A model generated the notes under the pieces. That model saw only the letters and a list, made by a program, of their open reading frames with translations, had not been told where the DNA came from and did no database searches. From Pseudarthrobacter sp. GA104 (lineage in GTDB: Bacteria; Actinomycetota; Actinomycetes; Actinomycetales; Micrococcaceae): a DNA stretch of 64,000 bases. Shown here piece by piece: positions 27,149 through 35,903 of this stretch. How positions within the stretch are numbered: position 1 is the stretch's first letter; each line of letters starts with the position of its first letter. The position numbers were made by a program, and so were the translations under genes. The DNA lies in NCBI RefSeq assembly GCF_009741265.1, contig NZ_WOWL01000001.1, positions 620,001 to 684,000 of the forward strand, written 5' to 3'.

Positions 27149-27197
27149 GGCCTGCATCCCCCGGGGCAGCACTGCCGTTGCCCTTAGGCTGGGACTG

Positions 27198-28241
27198 ATG
27201 AGCCAGCCAACGGTACTCCCCATCCCTCCGGACCTTGCCGCGCGCTACGGCGGCACCCCGGAAGGCCGGGCCTGGCTGGCTTCCTTGCCCGGCATCGCCG
27301 AAAGCCTGCTTGACCGGTGGCGCCTTACCTCCGGCCTTGGTCCCGGCGTCATGCCCTGGAACGGCCATGGTGCGATCGTCATTCCGGTGGTCCGGGAGGA
27401 CGGCTCCCCCGCTGCCCTCAAGATCGCCTTCCCCCACGACGAAGCGCGGGCGGAGCGGCATGCGCTGGAACTGTGGAACGGGCGGGGCGCCGTCGCGCTG
27501 TTGGCGTCGGATGCCGGCACGTGTTCCATGCTCCTCGAAAGGCTCGACGCCGGGCGCCCGCTCAGCGACCTGCCAATGGCTGACGCCGCGGCGGTGTGGG
27601 GTGGACTGGTCCGCCAGTTGAGCATTGTTCCGGACGACCGGCCGCAGTGGCGGGAATTCGAGCACATCGCCGCTCGTGCCGAACAGTGGAGCGATGACCT
27701 GCCTGCGGATTGGGACCAGCTGGGACGCCCTTTTCCACGGTGGCTGCTGGAAGCGGCGCTTGAGGTGTGCCAGACGCGCGGGGCGGTGGGCCGCCGCACG
27801 GCGCGGGACGTCCTGGTCCATACTGACCTGCACTACCTCAACATCCTGGCCAGGCCGGGCACGCGCGGAACAGGCGGAAAGCCGACGCCGGGCGGCTTCG
27901 CAGCCATTGACCCCCAGCCCATGATCGGTGAACCGGAATTCGGCGTGGCCCCGCTGTTGTGGAACCGCCTGCCGGACCTGCCGCTGAACCAGCCCGAAGC
28001 CGGCCTGCGTCAACGCTGCGCGGACTTCAGTGCCGCAGCCGGCCTGGACCCCGATGCGGCCCGGCAATGGGCCGTGGCCAGGGAAGTGGCCAACGCGCTG
28101 GGGTACGCCGGAAAGCCTGGCCATCGCGGCGACCTGGCGAGGTCCCTCTGGGTTGCCAGCACCCTCGCCGGGCGCACCCTGGAAGGACTGCCACCGGCCC
28201 ACGCCTTACCGGAGCCCGGCCAGGCCCTGGGGCCAGGCTGA
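27198..28241 (+). CDS. Aminoglycoside/hydroxyurea-type phosphotransferase family protein
   Basis: A 347-residue APH-fold kinase. The catalytic loop is LVHTDLHYLNIL (HxD..N) and the metal Asp is in FAAIDPQPMIGEPEF, a pattern typical of the APH(6)/hydroxyurea phosphotransferase group. The N-terminal lobe has AALKIAFP with the probable ATP Lys. Real substrate is unknown: chromosomal members of this family are often not resistance determinants. It begins 50 bases after the VIT gene and converges with the PLP decarboxylase gene. Confidence 0.87.
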   Translation: MSQPTVLPIPPDLAARYGGTPEGRAWLASLPGIAESLLDRWRLTSGLGPGVMPWNGHGAIVIPVVREDGSPAALKIAFPHDEARAERHALELWNGRGAVALLASDAGTCSMLLERLDAGRPLSDLPMADAAAVWGGLVRQLSIVPDDRPQWREFEHIAARAEQWSDDLPADWDQLGRPFPRWLLEAALEVCQTRGAVGRRTARDVLVHTDLHYLNILARPGTRGTGGKPTPGGFAAIDPQPMIGEPEFGVAPLLWNRLPDLPLNQPEAGLRQRCADFSAAAGLDPDAARQWAVAREVANALGYAGKPGHRGDLARSLWVASTLAGRTLEGLPPAHALPEPGQALGPG

Positions 28242-28258
28242 CCGGCGACGTTCCCGGG

Positions 28259-29650
28259 TCAGGTGCCGCGCACGGCGGCCAGTGCGGAACGGATCGCGTC
28301 CACGGCAGTGCCCGCCTCGTCCCCTTCGGTGCGCCAGTTGCTGACCGACACCCGGAGGATGTCCCGGTCCCGCCACCGTGAGCCGGACATCCATACCCTG
28401 CCGTCCCCGATGACGCGGGCCGTCACCGCCCGGGTGGTGGCGTCGTCGCCGAACGCCACGCAAACCTGGGTGTAGCCGACGTCGTTCAGCACTTCCACGC
28501 CGTCCAGCCCGGCCAGCCCCGCGGCGATTTCCGAGGCCGCGGCGGCCATTCCCTCCACCTGGGCTGCAACGCCGTCGGAGCCGAGGCTCTTCAGGGCTGC
28601 CCACACAGTCACGCCGCGCGCCCGCCGTGACAGCTCCGGGACCTTTTCGAAGGGATCGCCGGGACCTTCCGCGTCATGCACCAGATAGCTGGCATGCAGG
28701 CCCATGGCAGAGCGAAGGGCTGCAGCATCCCGGACAATTGCGATGCCGCAGTCGTAGGGAACGTTGAGGGTTTTGTGGGCATCCGTTCCCCAGGAGTCCG
28801 CATCCTCATAGCCACGGATCAGATGCCGCAGTTCGGGGGCTGCGGCGGCCCACAGGCCGAAGGCGCCATCCACATGGACCCAGGCTCCGTGTTTCCGGGC
28901 AACGCGGATGGCTTCGGGGAACGGGTCAAAAGCGCCTGAATGGACGTTCCCTGCCTGGAGGCAGACTAATGCGGGGCCTGAGCCTCCAGCCAGTGCTGCG
29001 TCCAGGGCTTCGGGGATCAACCGCCCCTGGCTGTCGGCGTCCACCACCACGGGCTTGCCCAGGCCCAGGTAGCGCAGGCCAAGGTCCACGGTGTCATGCC
29101 GTTCCCGCCCCACCAGGCAGCGGACCCTCGGAGCGCCAAACAGCCCGTCACTGTCCAGGTCCCAGCCGGCGTCCGCAAGCAGCCGCCACCGTGCGGCCGC
29201 CATGCAGGTGAAATTCGCCATCGTCGCGCCGGTGACGAACCCGACGTCGGACTGTCCAGGAAGTCCCAGCAGTTCCAGGAGCCAACTGCCCGCGCCCTCC
29301 TCGATTGCTGCCACCGCCGGGGCCGCGTAGCGGAGGCAGGCGTTCTGGTCCCAGGCACTCACCAGCCAGTCGGAGGCAAGGGCGGCAGGTAACGTCCCGC
29401 CTATCACCCAGCCGAAGAACCGGGCGGAGGGCATTGCCATGAGCCCCGGCTCTGCCGTCTTTGCCAGCAGGTCCACCACGTCTTCAGCGGGCATGCCCTT
29501 CCGCGGCAGCGGGCCGCCAAAGGCAGCTGTGAGGCGGTGGGCGCCCACCGCCGGACCCACCGGCCTGTCGGAAAGGCTTCCCAGCCAGGCCGTGGCGTGG
29601 CGTGCCGCTGCCGCCAGGGCCCGGTGGTACTCGTCGTCGCCGTGTGACAT
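28259..29650 (-). CDS. Group II pyridoxal-dependent decarboxylase family protein
   Basis: A 463-residue PLP enzyme of the aromatic-L-amino-acid/glutamate decarboxylase fold. Seen: GFVTGATMANFTCMAAAR, GAWVHVDGAFGLWAA (PLP Asp) and SWGTDAHKTLNVPYDCGIA with the Schiff-base Lys. The substrate is not evident; it may be an aromatic amino acid decarboxylase or an aminotransferase-like paralogue. It lies 57 bases downstream of the TauE exporter gene on the same strand. Confidence 0.88.
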   Translation of the reverse strand: MSHGDDEYHRALAAAARHATAWLGSLSDRPVGPAVGAHRLTAAFGGPLPRKGMPAEDVVDLLAKTAEPGLMAMPSARFFGWVIGGTLPAALASDWLVSAWDQNACLRYAAPAVAAIEEGAGSWLLELLGLPGQSDVGFVTGATMANFTCMAAARWRLLADAGWDLDSDGLFGAPRVRCLVGRERHDTVDLGLRYLGLGKPVVVDADSQGRLIPEALDAALAGGSGPALVCLQAGNVHSGAFDPFPEAIRVARKHGAWVHVDGAFGLWAAAAPELRHLIRGYEDADSWGTDAHKTLNVPYDCGIAIVRDAAALRSAMGLHASYLVHDAEGPGDPFEKVPELSRRARGVTVWAALKSLGSDGVAAQVEGMAAAASEIAAGLAGLDGVEVLNDVGYTQVCVAFGDDATTRAVTARVIGDGRVWMSGSRWRDRDILRVSVSNWRTEGDEAGTAVDAIRSALAAVRGT

Positions 29651-29707
29651 ATCTGCATGCTACGCCTCCGCCGGCCGGGCCTCCGAGCCTGCTTTTCCGG
29701 GGCGGTA

Positions 29708-30502
29708 TCAGGCGAAGTTTTCCTGCCAGGCGTCGTAGCCGAGCTTGATGATGAGGGCCGACACCACCACAAGGAAGACCACGCGGACAAAGCGGCTTCC
29801 CTGTTTGACTGCTGTCCTGGCTCCGAGGTATCCGCCCGCCATATTGGCCGCCCCCAGCAGCAGGCCCAGGCCCCACAGGAGGGAGCCGTGGGGCAGGAAG
29901 AACAGCAGTGCGCCCGCATTGGTGGCCATGTTGACGATCTTGGCTTTGGCGCTGGCTTCCAGGAAGGCATACCCCATCGCCGAGACCAGCGCGATGACCA
30001 GGAAGGAGCCTGTCCCCGGACCGATGAGGCCGTCGTAGAAACCAATGACGGCCCCGATCAGGCAGGCAACCACGTAGTGCTTGCGGCCATCATGCCGCAG
30101 GGCGGTGATGCCGCCAACGTCCGGCTTCAGTGCTGTGAAAAGGGCGACGGCGACCAGCGCCGTGACGATGATGGGCTTGAAGACAGTGGCGGGCAGGGTC
30201 GCTGCCAGCACGGCGCCGCCAAAGCTGCCCGCCAGGGCGATCGCGGCCATCGGCAGCGCCGTCCTAAGGTCCGGTCCTACGCGCCGGTAGTAGGTGGCAG
30301 CACTGGTGGCTGTGCCGAAGATGGACCCCATCTTGTTTGTCGCCAGCGCTTGGACGGGGGTGATCCCCGGGACCAGCAGCAGGGCGGGGAGCTGGATCAG
30401 CCCGCCCCCTCCTACCACTGCATCCACCCAGCCGGCGGCAAAACCGGCAAGCACGATTAAGAGGAGTGTTGTCAGCCCGAGCGATTCGAGTCCGAACTCC
30501 AC
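29708..30502 (-). CDS. TauE/SafE (TSUP) family membrane transporter
   Basis: A 264-residue protein with about eight helices, including the two family repeats: AGFAAGWVDAVVGGGGLIQLPALLL near the N-terminus and GAVIGFYDGLIGPGTGSFLVIALV in the second half. TSUP proteins export sulfite, sulfoacetate or other organosulfur or C2 anions. It starts 7 bases after the proS stop and may be cotranscribed with it. The cargo is not predictable. Confidence 0.92.
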   Translation of the reverse strand: MEFGLESLGLTTLLLIVLAGFAAGWVDAVVGGGGLIQLPALLLVPGITPVQALATNKMGSIFGTATSAATYYRRVGPDLRTALPMAAIALAGSFGGAVLAATLPATVFKPIIVTALVAVALFTALKPDVGGITALRHDGRKHYVVACLIGAVIGFYDGLIGPGTGSFLVIALVSAMGYAFLEASAKAKIVNMATNAGALLFFLPHGSLLWGLGLLLGAANMAGGYLGARTAVKQGSRFVRVVFLVVVSALIIKLGYDAWQENFA

Positions 30503-30509
30503 TGCCGGG

Positions 30510-32321
30510 TCAGCTGGTGCGGACAGCGTTGACTACGTAGTCAACCGCCTTGTCCACTGCCACGTTTTCGGCGTCACCGCTGCGGCGGTCCTTGATCTCG
30601 ACCACACCATCCACCAGGCCGCGGCCAACGGCCAGGATGGTGGGAACGCCTAACAGTTCGGCATCGCCGAACTTGACCCCGGGCGAAACCTTCGGCCGGT
30701 CGTCGAGCAGGACATCCAGGCCTGCTGCCTCAAGGTCGGCCGCCAGCCGCTCGGCGGTGGCGAAGATCTCCTCGCCCTTGCCGACGGCGACCACATGGAC
30801 ATCGGCCGGGGCAACGGCACGCGGCCAGACGAGCCCCCGTGCGTCGTGGTTGGCCTCGGCCAGCGCTGCAACGGCCCGGGTGACGCCGACGCCATAGGAG
30901 CCCATGGTCACGGTGACCTGCTTGCCGTTCTGGTCCAGGACCTTCAGCTCCAGCGCTTCTGCGTACTTGCGGCCGAGCTGGAAGATGTGCCCCATCTCGA
31001 TGCCGCGGGCGGTCTCCAGCGGGCCGGAGCCGTCCGGGGCGGGATCGCCTTCGCGGACTTCGGTGCACTCGATGACGCCGTCCCAGGTGAAGTCGCGTCC
31101 GGCCACCAGGCCGTACACGTGCCTGCCGGCCTCATTGGCACCCGTGATCCAGGAAGTGCCGCGGACCACGCGGGGGTCCACCAGGTACAGAAGCTTCGTT
31201 GCACTTTCGGCTCCCAGCAGGGGCTCCTCCAGGGACAGGCCGGGGCCGAGGTAGCCCTTGACGATGAGCGGCTGTTTCTTGAGGTCGTCGTCGTTGGCCG
31301 CTTCCAGGCCGATCTCCCCGCCGATGGGCAGGAAGGATCCGATGTTCGCTTCGACGCGCTTCAGGTCCACGGCGCGGTCGCCCGGCACCCCGATGACCAC
31401 CAGCTGGCGCTCCCCGGTGGGCAGGGTAACGGCGAGCACGACGTTCTTCAGCGTGTCGGCGGCGGTCCAGGCACCGCCGTCGGCCTCGCTGCGCGGGGCG
31501 AGTGTATTGGAGGCTGCCACCAGGGTGTCGATGGTGGGGGTGTCCGGGGTGTCGAGCACCTCGGCGGCAGGAGCATCGGTGAAGTCGATTTCCGCCGGAG
31601 CCACGGTGGTCACGGCCTCAACGTTGGCTGCGTATCCGCCGGCGGACCGCACGAAGGTGTCCTCGCCGATGTCGGTGGGGTGCAGGAACTCTTCGCTCTT
31701 GGAGCCGCCCATGGCACCGGCCGTCGCGGTAACCGGGATGACCTCCAGCCCGAGGCGCTCGAAGATGCGCAGGTAGGCGCCGCGGTGGGCGGCGTAGCTT
31801 GCGTCCAGGCCGGCGTCATCCACGTCGAAGGAGTAGGAGTCCTTCATGATGAACTCGCGGCCGCGCAGGAGGCCCGCACGGGGACGCGCCTCGTCGCGGT
31901 ACTTGTTCTGGATCTGGTAGAGGCTCAGCGGCAGGTCCTTGTAGGAGGAGTACAGGTCCTTGACCAGCAGAGTGAACATTTCCTCGTGCGTGGGAGCCAG
32001 CAGGTAATCGGCGCCCTTGCGGTCCTGGAGCCGGAACAGGCCCTCGCCGTATTCGGTCCAGCGGTTGGTGGCCTCGTAGGGCTCACGGGGCAGGAGGGCC
32101 GGAAAGTGGACTTCCTGCGCCCCGATCCTGGCCATCTCCTCGCGGATGACGGCTTCCACCTTGCGCAGGACGCTCAGTCCCAGCGGCAGCCAGGTGTAGA
32201 TGCCGGGGGCGGCACGGCGGATGTAGCCTGCGCGGACCAGGAGCCGGTGGCTGGCCACCTCGGCGTCGACGGGATCTTCGCGGAGGGTGCGCAGGAATAG
32301 CTGGGACAGTCTTGTAACCAC
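30510..32321 (-). CDS. proS: Prolyl-tRNA synthetase
   Basis: A 603-residue bacterial-type class II synthetase. Motifs: [20 protein letters not shown], motif 2 region [27 protein letters not shown], an editing (INS) domain between about residues 225 and 405, motif 3 [17 protein letters not shown], and an anticodon-binding C-terminus. Start is GTG 32321 (V-VTRLSQLF). In actinobacteria proS commonly lies close to ispG and the DUF4081 GNAT gene; here the ABC-TetR operon separates them. Confidence 0.97.
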   Translation of the reverse strand: MVTRLSQLFLRTLREDPVDAEVASHRLLVRAGYIRRAAPGIYTWLPLGLSVLRKVEAVIREEMARIGAQEVHFPALLPREPYEATNRWTEYGEGLFRLQDRKGADYLLAPTHEEMFTLLVKDLYSSYKDLPLSLYQIQNKYRDEARPRAGLLRGREFIMKDSYSFDVDDAGLDASYAAHRGAYLRIFERLGLEVIPVTATAGAMGGSKSEEFLHPTDIGEDTFVRSAGGYAANVEAVTTVAPAEIDFTDAPAAEVLDTPDTPTIDTLVAASNTLAPRSEADGGAWTAADTLKNVVLAVTLPTGERQLVVIGVPGDRAVDLKRVEANIGSFLPIGGEIGLEAANDDDLKKQPLIVKGYLGPGLSLEEPLLGAESATKLLYLVDPRVVRGTSWITGANEAGRHVYGLVAGRDFTWDGVIECTEVREGDPAPDGSGPLETARGIEMGHIFQLGRKYAEALELKVLDQNGKQVTVTMGSYGVGVTRAVAALAEANHDARGLVWPRAVAPADVHVVAVGKGEEIFATAERLAADLEAAGLDVLLDDRPKVSPGVKFGDAELLGVPTILAVGRGLVDGVVEIKDRRSGDAENVAVDKAVDYVVNAVRTS

Positions 32322-32680
32322 GGGCGGGTATCCGTTTCTGGGGAGTGCTGGAGAGCAGGGCCGGGATTTCGTCTGGTACTAATCTACCGGCTGGCAGGGC
32401 CACTCCCCGCTGGCGGGTACGCAGCGCAGCCGGTGCGGGCACCGGCCGCCCGGCAGCGGTACAGCCGCCCGGCACTTTCCCGGAACGCAGTTGAGCCACG
32501 CCCGGAGATGCAAAGCCCCTGGCCCCCCATGAGGCTGGTCATCGCATCCGGGCGTGGCTCGACGCCGTTATCGCCTAAGTACTGGTGAGGACTGGTGAGA
32601 CCGCCCACGCCACTCCAGCGCAGCTAGATCGAACCTATGTGATGGGAGGCACATTGACAAGTGTTTCTCATTTCTTGCTG
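32322..32680. other. Non-coding gap between divergent proS and the ABC exporter operon
   Basis: No convincing gene is visible. The gap contains a large imperfect hairpin (32493-32560) and a TTGACA-like box at 32654-32659; the promoter and operator of the ABC operon begin at 32681. The promoter of proS should also lie here but is not recognisable. Confidence 0.6.
32493..32560. other. 68-base stem-loop with 14 bp perfect arm
   Basis: Outer arms of 14 bp (32493-32506 with 32547-32560) are exactly complementary; after a 2-base bulge three more pairs (TGC/GCA) form, enclosing a loop of about 32 bases. It lies 172 bases upstream of proS, divergent from the ABC operon. No T-tract follows on either strand. 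It could be part of the proS leader, a small RNA or a remnant terminator. Confidence 0.65.
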
Positions 32681-32709
32681 TTGACCGGGCCTTTCCGGCG
32701 CCCTAGCTT
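32681..32709 (+). promoter_or_regulatory. Sigma70-type promoter of the ABC exporter-TetR operon
   Basis: TTGACC (32681-32686) and TAGCTT (32704-32709) are separated by exactly 17 bases. The expected start point falls within the palindrome directly downstream. Confidence 0.7.
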
Positions 32710-32710
32710 T

Positions 32711-32730
32711 AATTCATCAGGTGATGAATT
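32711..32730. promoter_or_regulatory. Palindromic operator, probably for the operon's own TetR protein
   Basis: AATTCATCA-GG-TGATGAATT, perfect 9 bp arms with a 2-base centre, placed immediately after the -10 box so that bound repressor would cover the transcription start. The TetR gene is the third gene of the same operon. Confidence 0.75.
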
Positions 32731-32731
32731 A

Positions 32732-32749
32732 CGGCGCCACCAGGCGCCG
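32732..32749 (+). other. 7 bp hairpin in the 5' leader
   Basis: CGGCGCC and GGCGCCG flank the loop ACCA, just after the operator and about 20 bases before the ribosome binding site. It may stabilise the message start. Confidence 0.5.
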
Positions 32750-32780
32750 GCAGCCCTGCTCCTGGCAACGGAGGGCGATC

Positions 32781-33617
32781 ATGTCCCATGCGGCGGCAAT
32801 ACCGGAAGGTCAGGGCCGAACGGGCGGAGACGCCATTGTCGCCGCCGGCCTGAATGTCACGCGAGGCAAGGTCCCTGTGCTTCGCGGGCTGGACTTCACC
32901 ATCCCGGCCGGCAGGATCACCGGACTGCTGGGACCCTCGGGCAGCGGAAAGACGACCCTCATGCGGGCCATCGTCGGTGTCCAGCGGCTTGCGTCCGGAA
33001 CGGTGCAGGTCCTGGGCCTGCCCGCCGGCAGCGCTGCCCTGCGCCACCGGGTGGGCTATGTGACCCAGTCGCCGAGTCTGTACCCGGACCTGACTGTGGA
33101 AGCGAATGTCCGCTACTTCGGAGCCATGCACCGGAAAACGAAGCTTGAGGCGGCGGAGGCGATTGCCGCCGTCGGGCTTGAACGGCAGGCCCGGCAGAAG
33201 ACGGCGGACCTGTCCGGCGGCGAACTCAGCCGCGCCTCCCTCGCCTGCGCACTGGTGGCGCATCCCCCGCTCCTGGTGCTGGACGAACCGACCGTAGGAC
33301 TGGACCCGGTACTGCGGGCGGACCTCTGGAGCCGGTTCCAGGCCATGGCAGAGGCTGGAACGACCCTCCTCGTGTCCAGCCACGTGATGGAGGAAGCCAG
33401 CCGGTGTGACGACTTGCTGCTCCTCCGTGGGGGCAGGCTGCTCGCCCGGCTGACGCCCGGGGAACTCAGCCGGCGCGGACACAGCAGCGACCTTGAGAAG
33501 GCGTTCCTCCACATCATCCAGGAGACGACGGCGACTGCGACGACGGCGCCGGAGACGCCCGGGGCAGCGGCTGCCGGCACCGGGGAACCCAAAGCACGGA
33601 CCAGGAGCGTGCGGTGA
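32781..33617 (+). CDS. ABC exporter, ATP-binding protein
   Basis: A 278-residue ATPase: Walker A GPSGSGKT at 51-58, signature LSGGE at 144-148, Walker B LLVLDE at 164-169, and the switch His in LLVSSHVMEEA. The set and the C-terminal tail after about 245 fit the ABC-2 (drug/daunorubicin-type) exporter class. Start ATG 32781 has GGAGGG 6 bases upstream; an upstream ATG at 32721 lies inside the operator and is rejected. The stop overlaps the permease start. Confidence 0.94.
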   Translation: MSHAAAIPEGQGRTGGDAIVAAGLNVTRGKVPVLRGLDFTIPAGRITGLLGPSGSGKTTLMRAIVGVQRLASGTVQVLGLPAGSAALRHRVGYVTQSPSLYPDLTVEANVRYFGAMHRKTKLEAAEAIAAVGLERQARQKTADLSGGELSRASLACALVAHPPLLVLDEPTVGLDPVLRADLWSRFQAMAEAGTTLLVSSHVMEEASRCDDLLLLRGGRLLARLTPGELSRRGHSSDLEKAFLHIIQETTATATTAPETPGAAAAGTGEPKARTRSVR

Positions 33618-34372
33618 TGGACGTCCGAATGATGCTCGCCACGACGCACCGGGTGCTGGACCAGCTCCGCCACGACCACCGGAGCATCGCCATGATCCTG
33701 GTGGTGCCCGCGCTGCTGCTCACTGCGGTCTACTTCCTGTACGAGAACGAGACGCTGCCTCCGGGAGCCCCCCGGACCTTCGACCGGGTAGGCCTGATGA
33801 TGCTGGCCATCTTCCCCTTCGTGGTGATGTTCCTGGTCACGTCCATCACCATGCTGCGCGAGCGCACCTCCGGAACCTTGGAACGGCTGCTCACCACACC
33901 CGTGCACAAAGCCGACCTCCTCTTTGGCTACGGCCTGGCGTTTTCCATCATGGCCGCCCTGCAGTCACTGGTGGCCACCGCCGTTGCCTACTGGATCTTC
34001 GATCTTGATATCCAGGGGCCGCCCGGCTTCGTGGTCCTGATCGCCGTGATCAACGCGGTCCTGGGGGTGGCCCTGGGACTGCTGTGTTCAGCTTTCGCCA
34101 GGACCGAGTTCCAGGCGGTGCAGTTTATGCCCGTGGTGGTGGTGCCGCAGATCCTGCTGTGCGGACTGTTCGTGGCCCGGGACCGCATGAACGATGTCCT
34201 TGAAGCGATCTCCAACGTCCTTCCCCTGACATTCTCCGTGGACGCCCTGCAGGAGATCGCTGCCAACACGGAAGCAACGGAACAGCTATGGCAGGACGCC
34301 GGGATCATGGTGGCGATTGTTGTGGGAGTCCTGGTGCTGGCCTCCCTCACCTTGCGCAGGCAGAGCCCGTGA
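33617..34372 (+). CDS. ABC-2 type exporter, permease protein
   Basis: A 251-residue membrane protein with six predicted helices and the ABC-2 motif TSITMLRERTSGTLERLLTTPV between helices two and three. It forms the membrane part of the exporter with the ATPase before it. ATG 33617 shares its A with the upstream TGA (TGATG); a GTG at 33614 is also possible. Its own stop overlaps the TetR start. Cargo is unknown; homologues move drugs or lipids. Confidence 0.93.
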   Translation: MDVRMMLATTHRVLDQLRHDHRSIAMILVVPALLLTAVYFLYENETLPPGAPRTFDRVGLMMLAIFPFVVMFLVTSITMLRERTSGTLERLLTTPVHKADLLFGYGLAFSIMAALQSLVATAVAYWIFDLDIQGPPGFVVLIAVINAVLGVALGLLCSAFARTEFQAVQFMPVVVVPQILLCGLFVARDRMNDVLEAISNVLPLTFSVDALQEIAANTEATEQLWQDAGIMVAIVVGVLVLASLTLRRQSP

Positions 34373-35007
34373 GCGCACCGGACGGACAGCCCCCGGCTGT
34401 GCGGCGGGGACGCCGGGGCGGGAGAAACGCATCGCGGGGCCACATCCTCGAGGCGGCCCGGCGGCTTTTCGCCGAGCACGGCTTTGAGGGCACCAGCCTG
34501 CGGCAGGTGGCGCGGTCGGCCGGGGTGGATCCGGCCATGATCCACCATTTCTTCAACGGGAAAGACGAGCTCTTCGCCCTCAGCGTGGAGCTTCCGGCGG
34601 ATCCCGGGGAGGTGTTGGCCGGCGTGGAGGATTCTCCCCCCGGCGAGCGGGCCGAGCTCATCGTCCGCGCAGTGCTGCGCCTGTGGGAGAGCCCTGCCCA
34701 GCCAGGACTGGTGGCATTCTTGCGCGGGACCATTGGATCGAAGGCGAAGACCGCCCTCCTCCGGGAGACCGCCACCCGGGCCATCATCAGCCGCATCATG
34801 GCGGGCGTGCCCGGGCCGAAGGAGGACGTGGCGCTTCGCGGCGGCCTGGTGGCGACGCAGATGGTGGGATTGATGATGGTCCGCTACGTGGTCCGGCTGG
34901 AGCCGCTGGCGTCCGCGGCACCCGAGGACGTGGTCCGGCTGGTCGCACCCAATGTGCAGCGCTACCTGACGGGAGACCTGGACGGCAGGAAGGGGACGCA
35001 GTCCTAG
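34369..35007 (+). CDS. TetR family transcriptional regulator
   Basis: A 212-residue regulator. The N-terminal domain reads ILEAARRLFAEHGFEGTSLRQVARSAGVDPAMIHHFFNGKDELF (about 24-70), a complete TetR HTH. The C-terminal TetR_C-like half (PDPG ... LRGTIGSKAKTALLRETATRAII) probably binds a ligand. GTG 34369 overlaps the permease stop as GTGA, so regulator and exporter are made together; autoregulation through the 32711-32730 palindrome is likely. Confidence 0.92.
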   Translation: MSAPDGQPPAVRRGRRGGRNASRGHILEAARRLFAEHGFEGTSLRQVARSAGVDPAMIHHFFNGKDELFALSVELPADPGEVLAGVEDSPPGERAELIVRAVLRLWESPAQPGLVAFLRGTIGSKAKTALLRETATRAIISRIMAGVPGPKEDVALRGGLVATQMVGLMMVRYVVRLEPLASAAPEDVVRLVAPNVQRYLTGDLDGRKGTQS

Positions 35008-35903
35008 AAGAGAACGGTGGCGAAGGTCCCCACCTGCTGGAAACCGACCCGCTCGTAGGTGGCCCGTGCGCGGGTGTTGAAGCCGTTGACGTAAAGGCTT
35101 GTGGTGGGCGCCACCCTTTGTGCCTGCTCCACCACTGCCGCCATATACCCGGGGCTCAGCCCCTGGCCGCGGTAGAGGGGGTTCATCCAGACGCCCTGGA
35201 TCTGCGTTACGTCGGAGGTGACGGCCCCGAGTTCGGCCTTGAACACCACTTCGCCGGCGTCGTTCAGGTGCACGAGGGAGTGCCCTTGCCGAATCAGGCT
35301 TTCCACCCGGCGGCTGTAGAACTCCCTGCCGCCCAGGAAAGGGGAATATCCCACTTCTTCCTCGAACATCGCGGCGCACGCCGGCAGGATGCGGTCGAAA
35401 TCCGCTAGGTTTCCCAGCCCCAGCCCCGGGTTCGGCTCAACGGACGGGGGCCCGCCGATGGTCATCAAAGGCTGGTCCGGGCGCACCTCGTGGGCCCGGT
35501 GCCCCAACTCAACCAATTCTGCGTGAAGGGCCAGTACGGAACTGGCGGGGCCGAAGGCGGAGGCGTAGCGGCGTCCGGATGCGCTGGCCGCCGCAGCCAC
35601 CACTCCGGCCAGGTCCGGGTCCAGCTGCACGGGAACCAGGTTGGCCCCTGCCCAGCAGGCACCCGCCAGGACGCCGTCGTCGAACACGCCGAGGACCCCG
35701 GCTCCGCCGCTGGTGGCTGCGGCGGAACCGGCGGCACGCAGGTGCGCCAGGATGAACACGTTCGTGACCGGATCACGCTGCGCCAGTAGCCTCAGCGCTG
35801 CAGTGTCCTCCCGGTCCAGGGTACGGACGGAAATCCCCGGCGGGGCGGGGACGTCCTTACGAGACGCTAACCACGGGGCTACCCTTGACAGCATCTTCGC
35901 CAT
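35004..35903 (-). CDS. DUF4081-GNAT family N-acetyltransferase
   Basis: A 299-residue protein with an N-terminal DUF4081 half ([21 protein letters not shown]) and a C-terminal GNAT domain whose acetyl-CoA loop is [21 protein letters not shown], followed by [20 protein letters not shown]. It lies downstream of ispG as in mycobacteria (next to gcpE). The start (ATG 35903 or 35894) overlaps the end of ispG by about 40 bases. It also overlaps the convergent TetR stop by 4 bases. Substrate unknown. Confidence 0.88.
   Translation of the reverse strand: MAKMLSRVAPWLASRKDVPAPPGISVRTLDREDTAALRLLAQRDPVTNVFILAHLRAAGSAAATSGGAGVLGVFDDGVLAGACWAGANLVPVQLDPDLAGVVAAAASASGRRYASAFGPASSVLALHAELVELGHRAHEVRPDQPLMTIGGPPSVEPNPGLGLGNLADFDRILPACAAMFEEEVGYSPFLGGREFYSRRVESLIRQGHSLVHLNDAGEVVFKAELGAVTSDVTQIQGVWMNPLYRGQGLSPGYMAAVVEQAQRVAPTTSLYVNGFNTRARATYERVGFQQVGTFATVLF

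Noticed and set aside
30795..32300. 501-residue plus-strand frame opposite proS
   Set aside because: Antisense shadow of a complete synthetase gene.
32493..32560. tRNA or T-box leader upstream of proS
   Set aside because: The stem-loop has no cloverleaf, no CCA-type acceptor and no T-box sequence; only a long hairpin is supported.
32721..32780. Upstream ATG start for the ABC ATPase
   Set aside because: It lies in the operator palindrome at the predicted transcription start and would add 20 residues without homology character; the ATG at 32781 has GGAGGG at proper distance.
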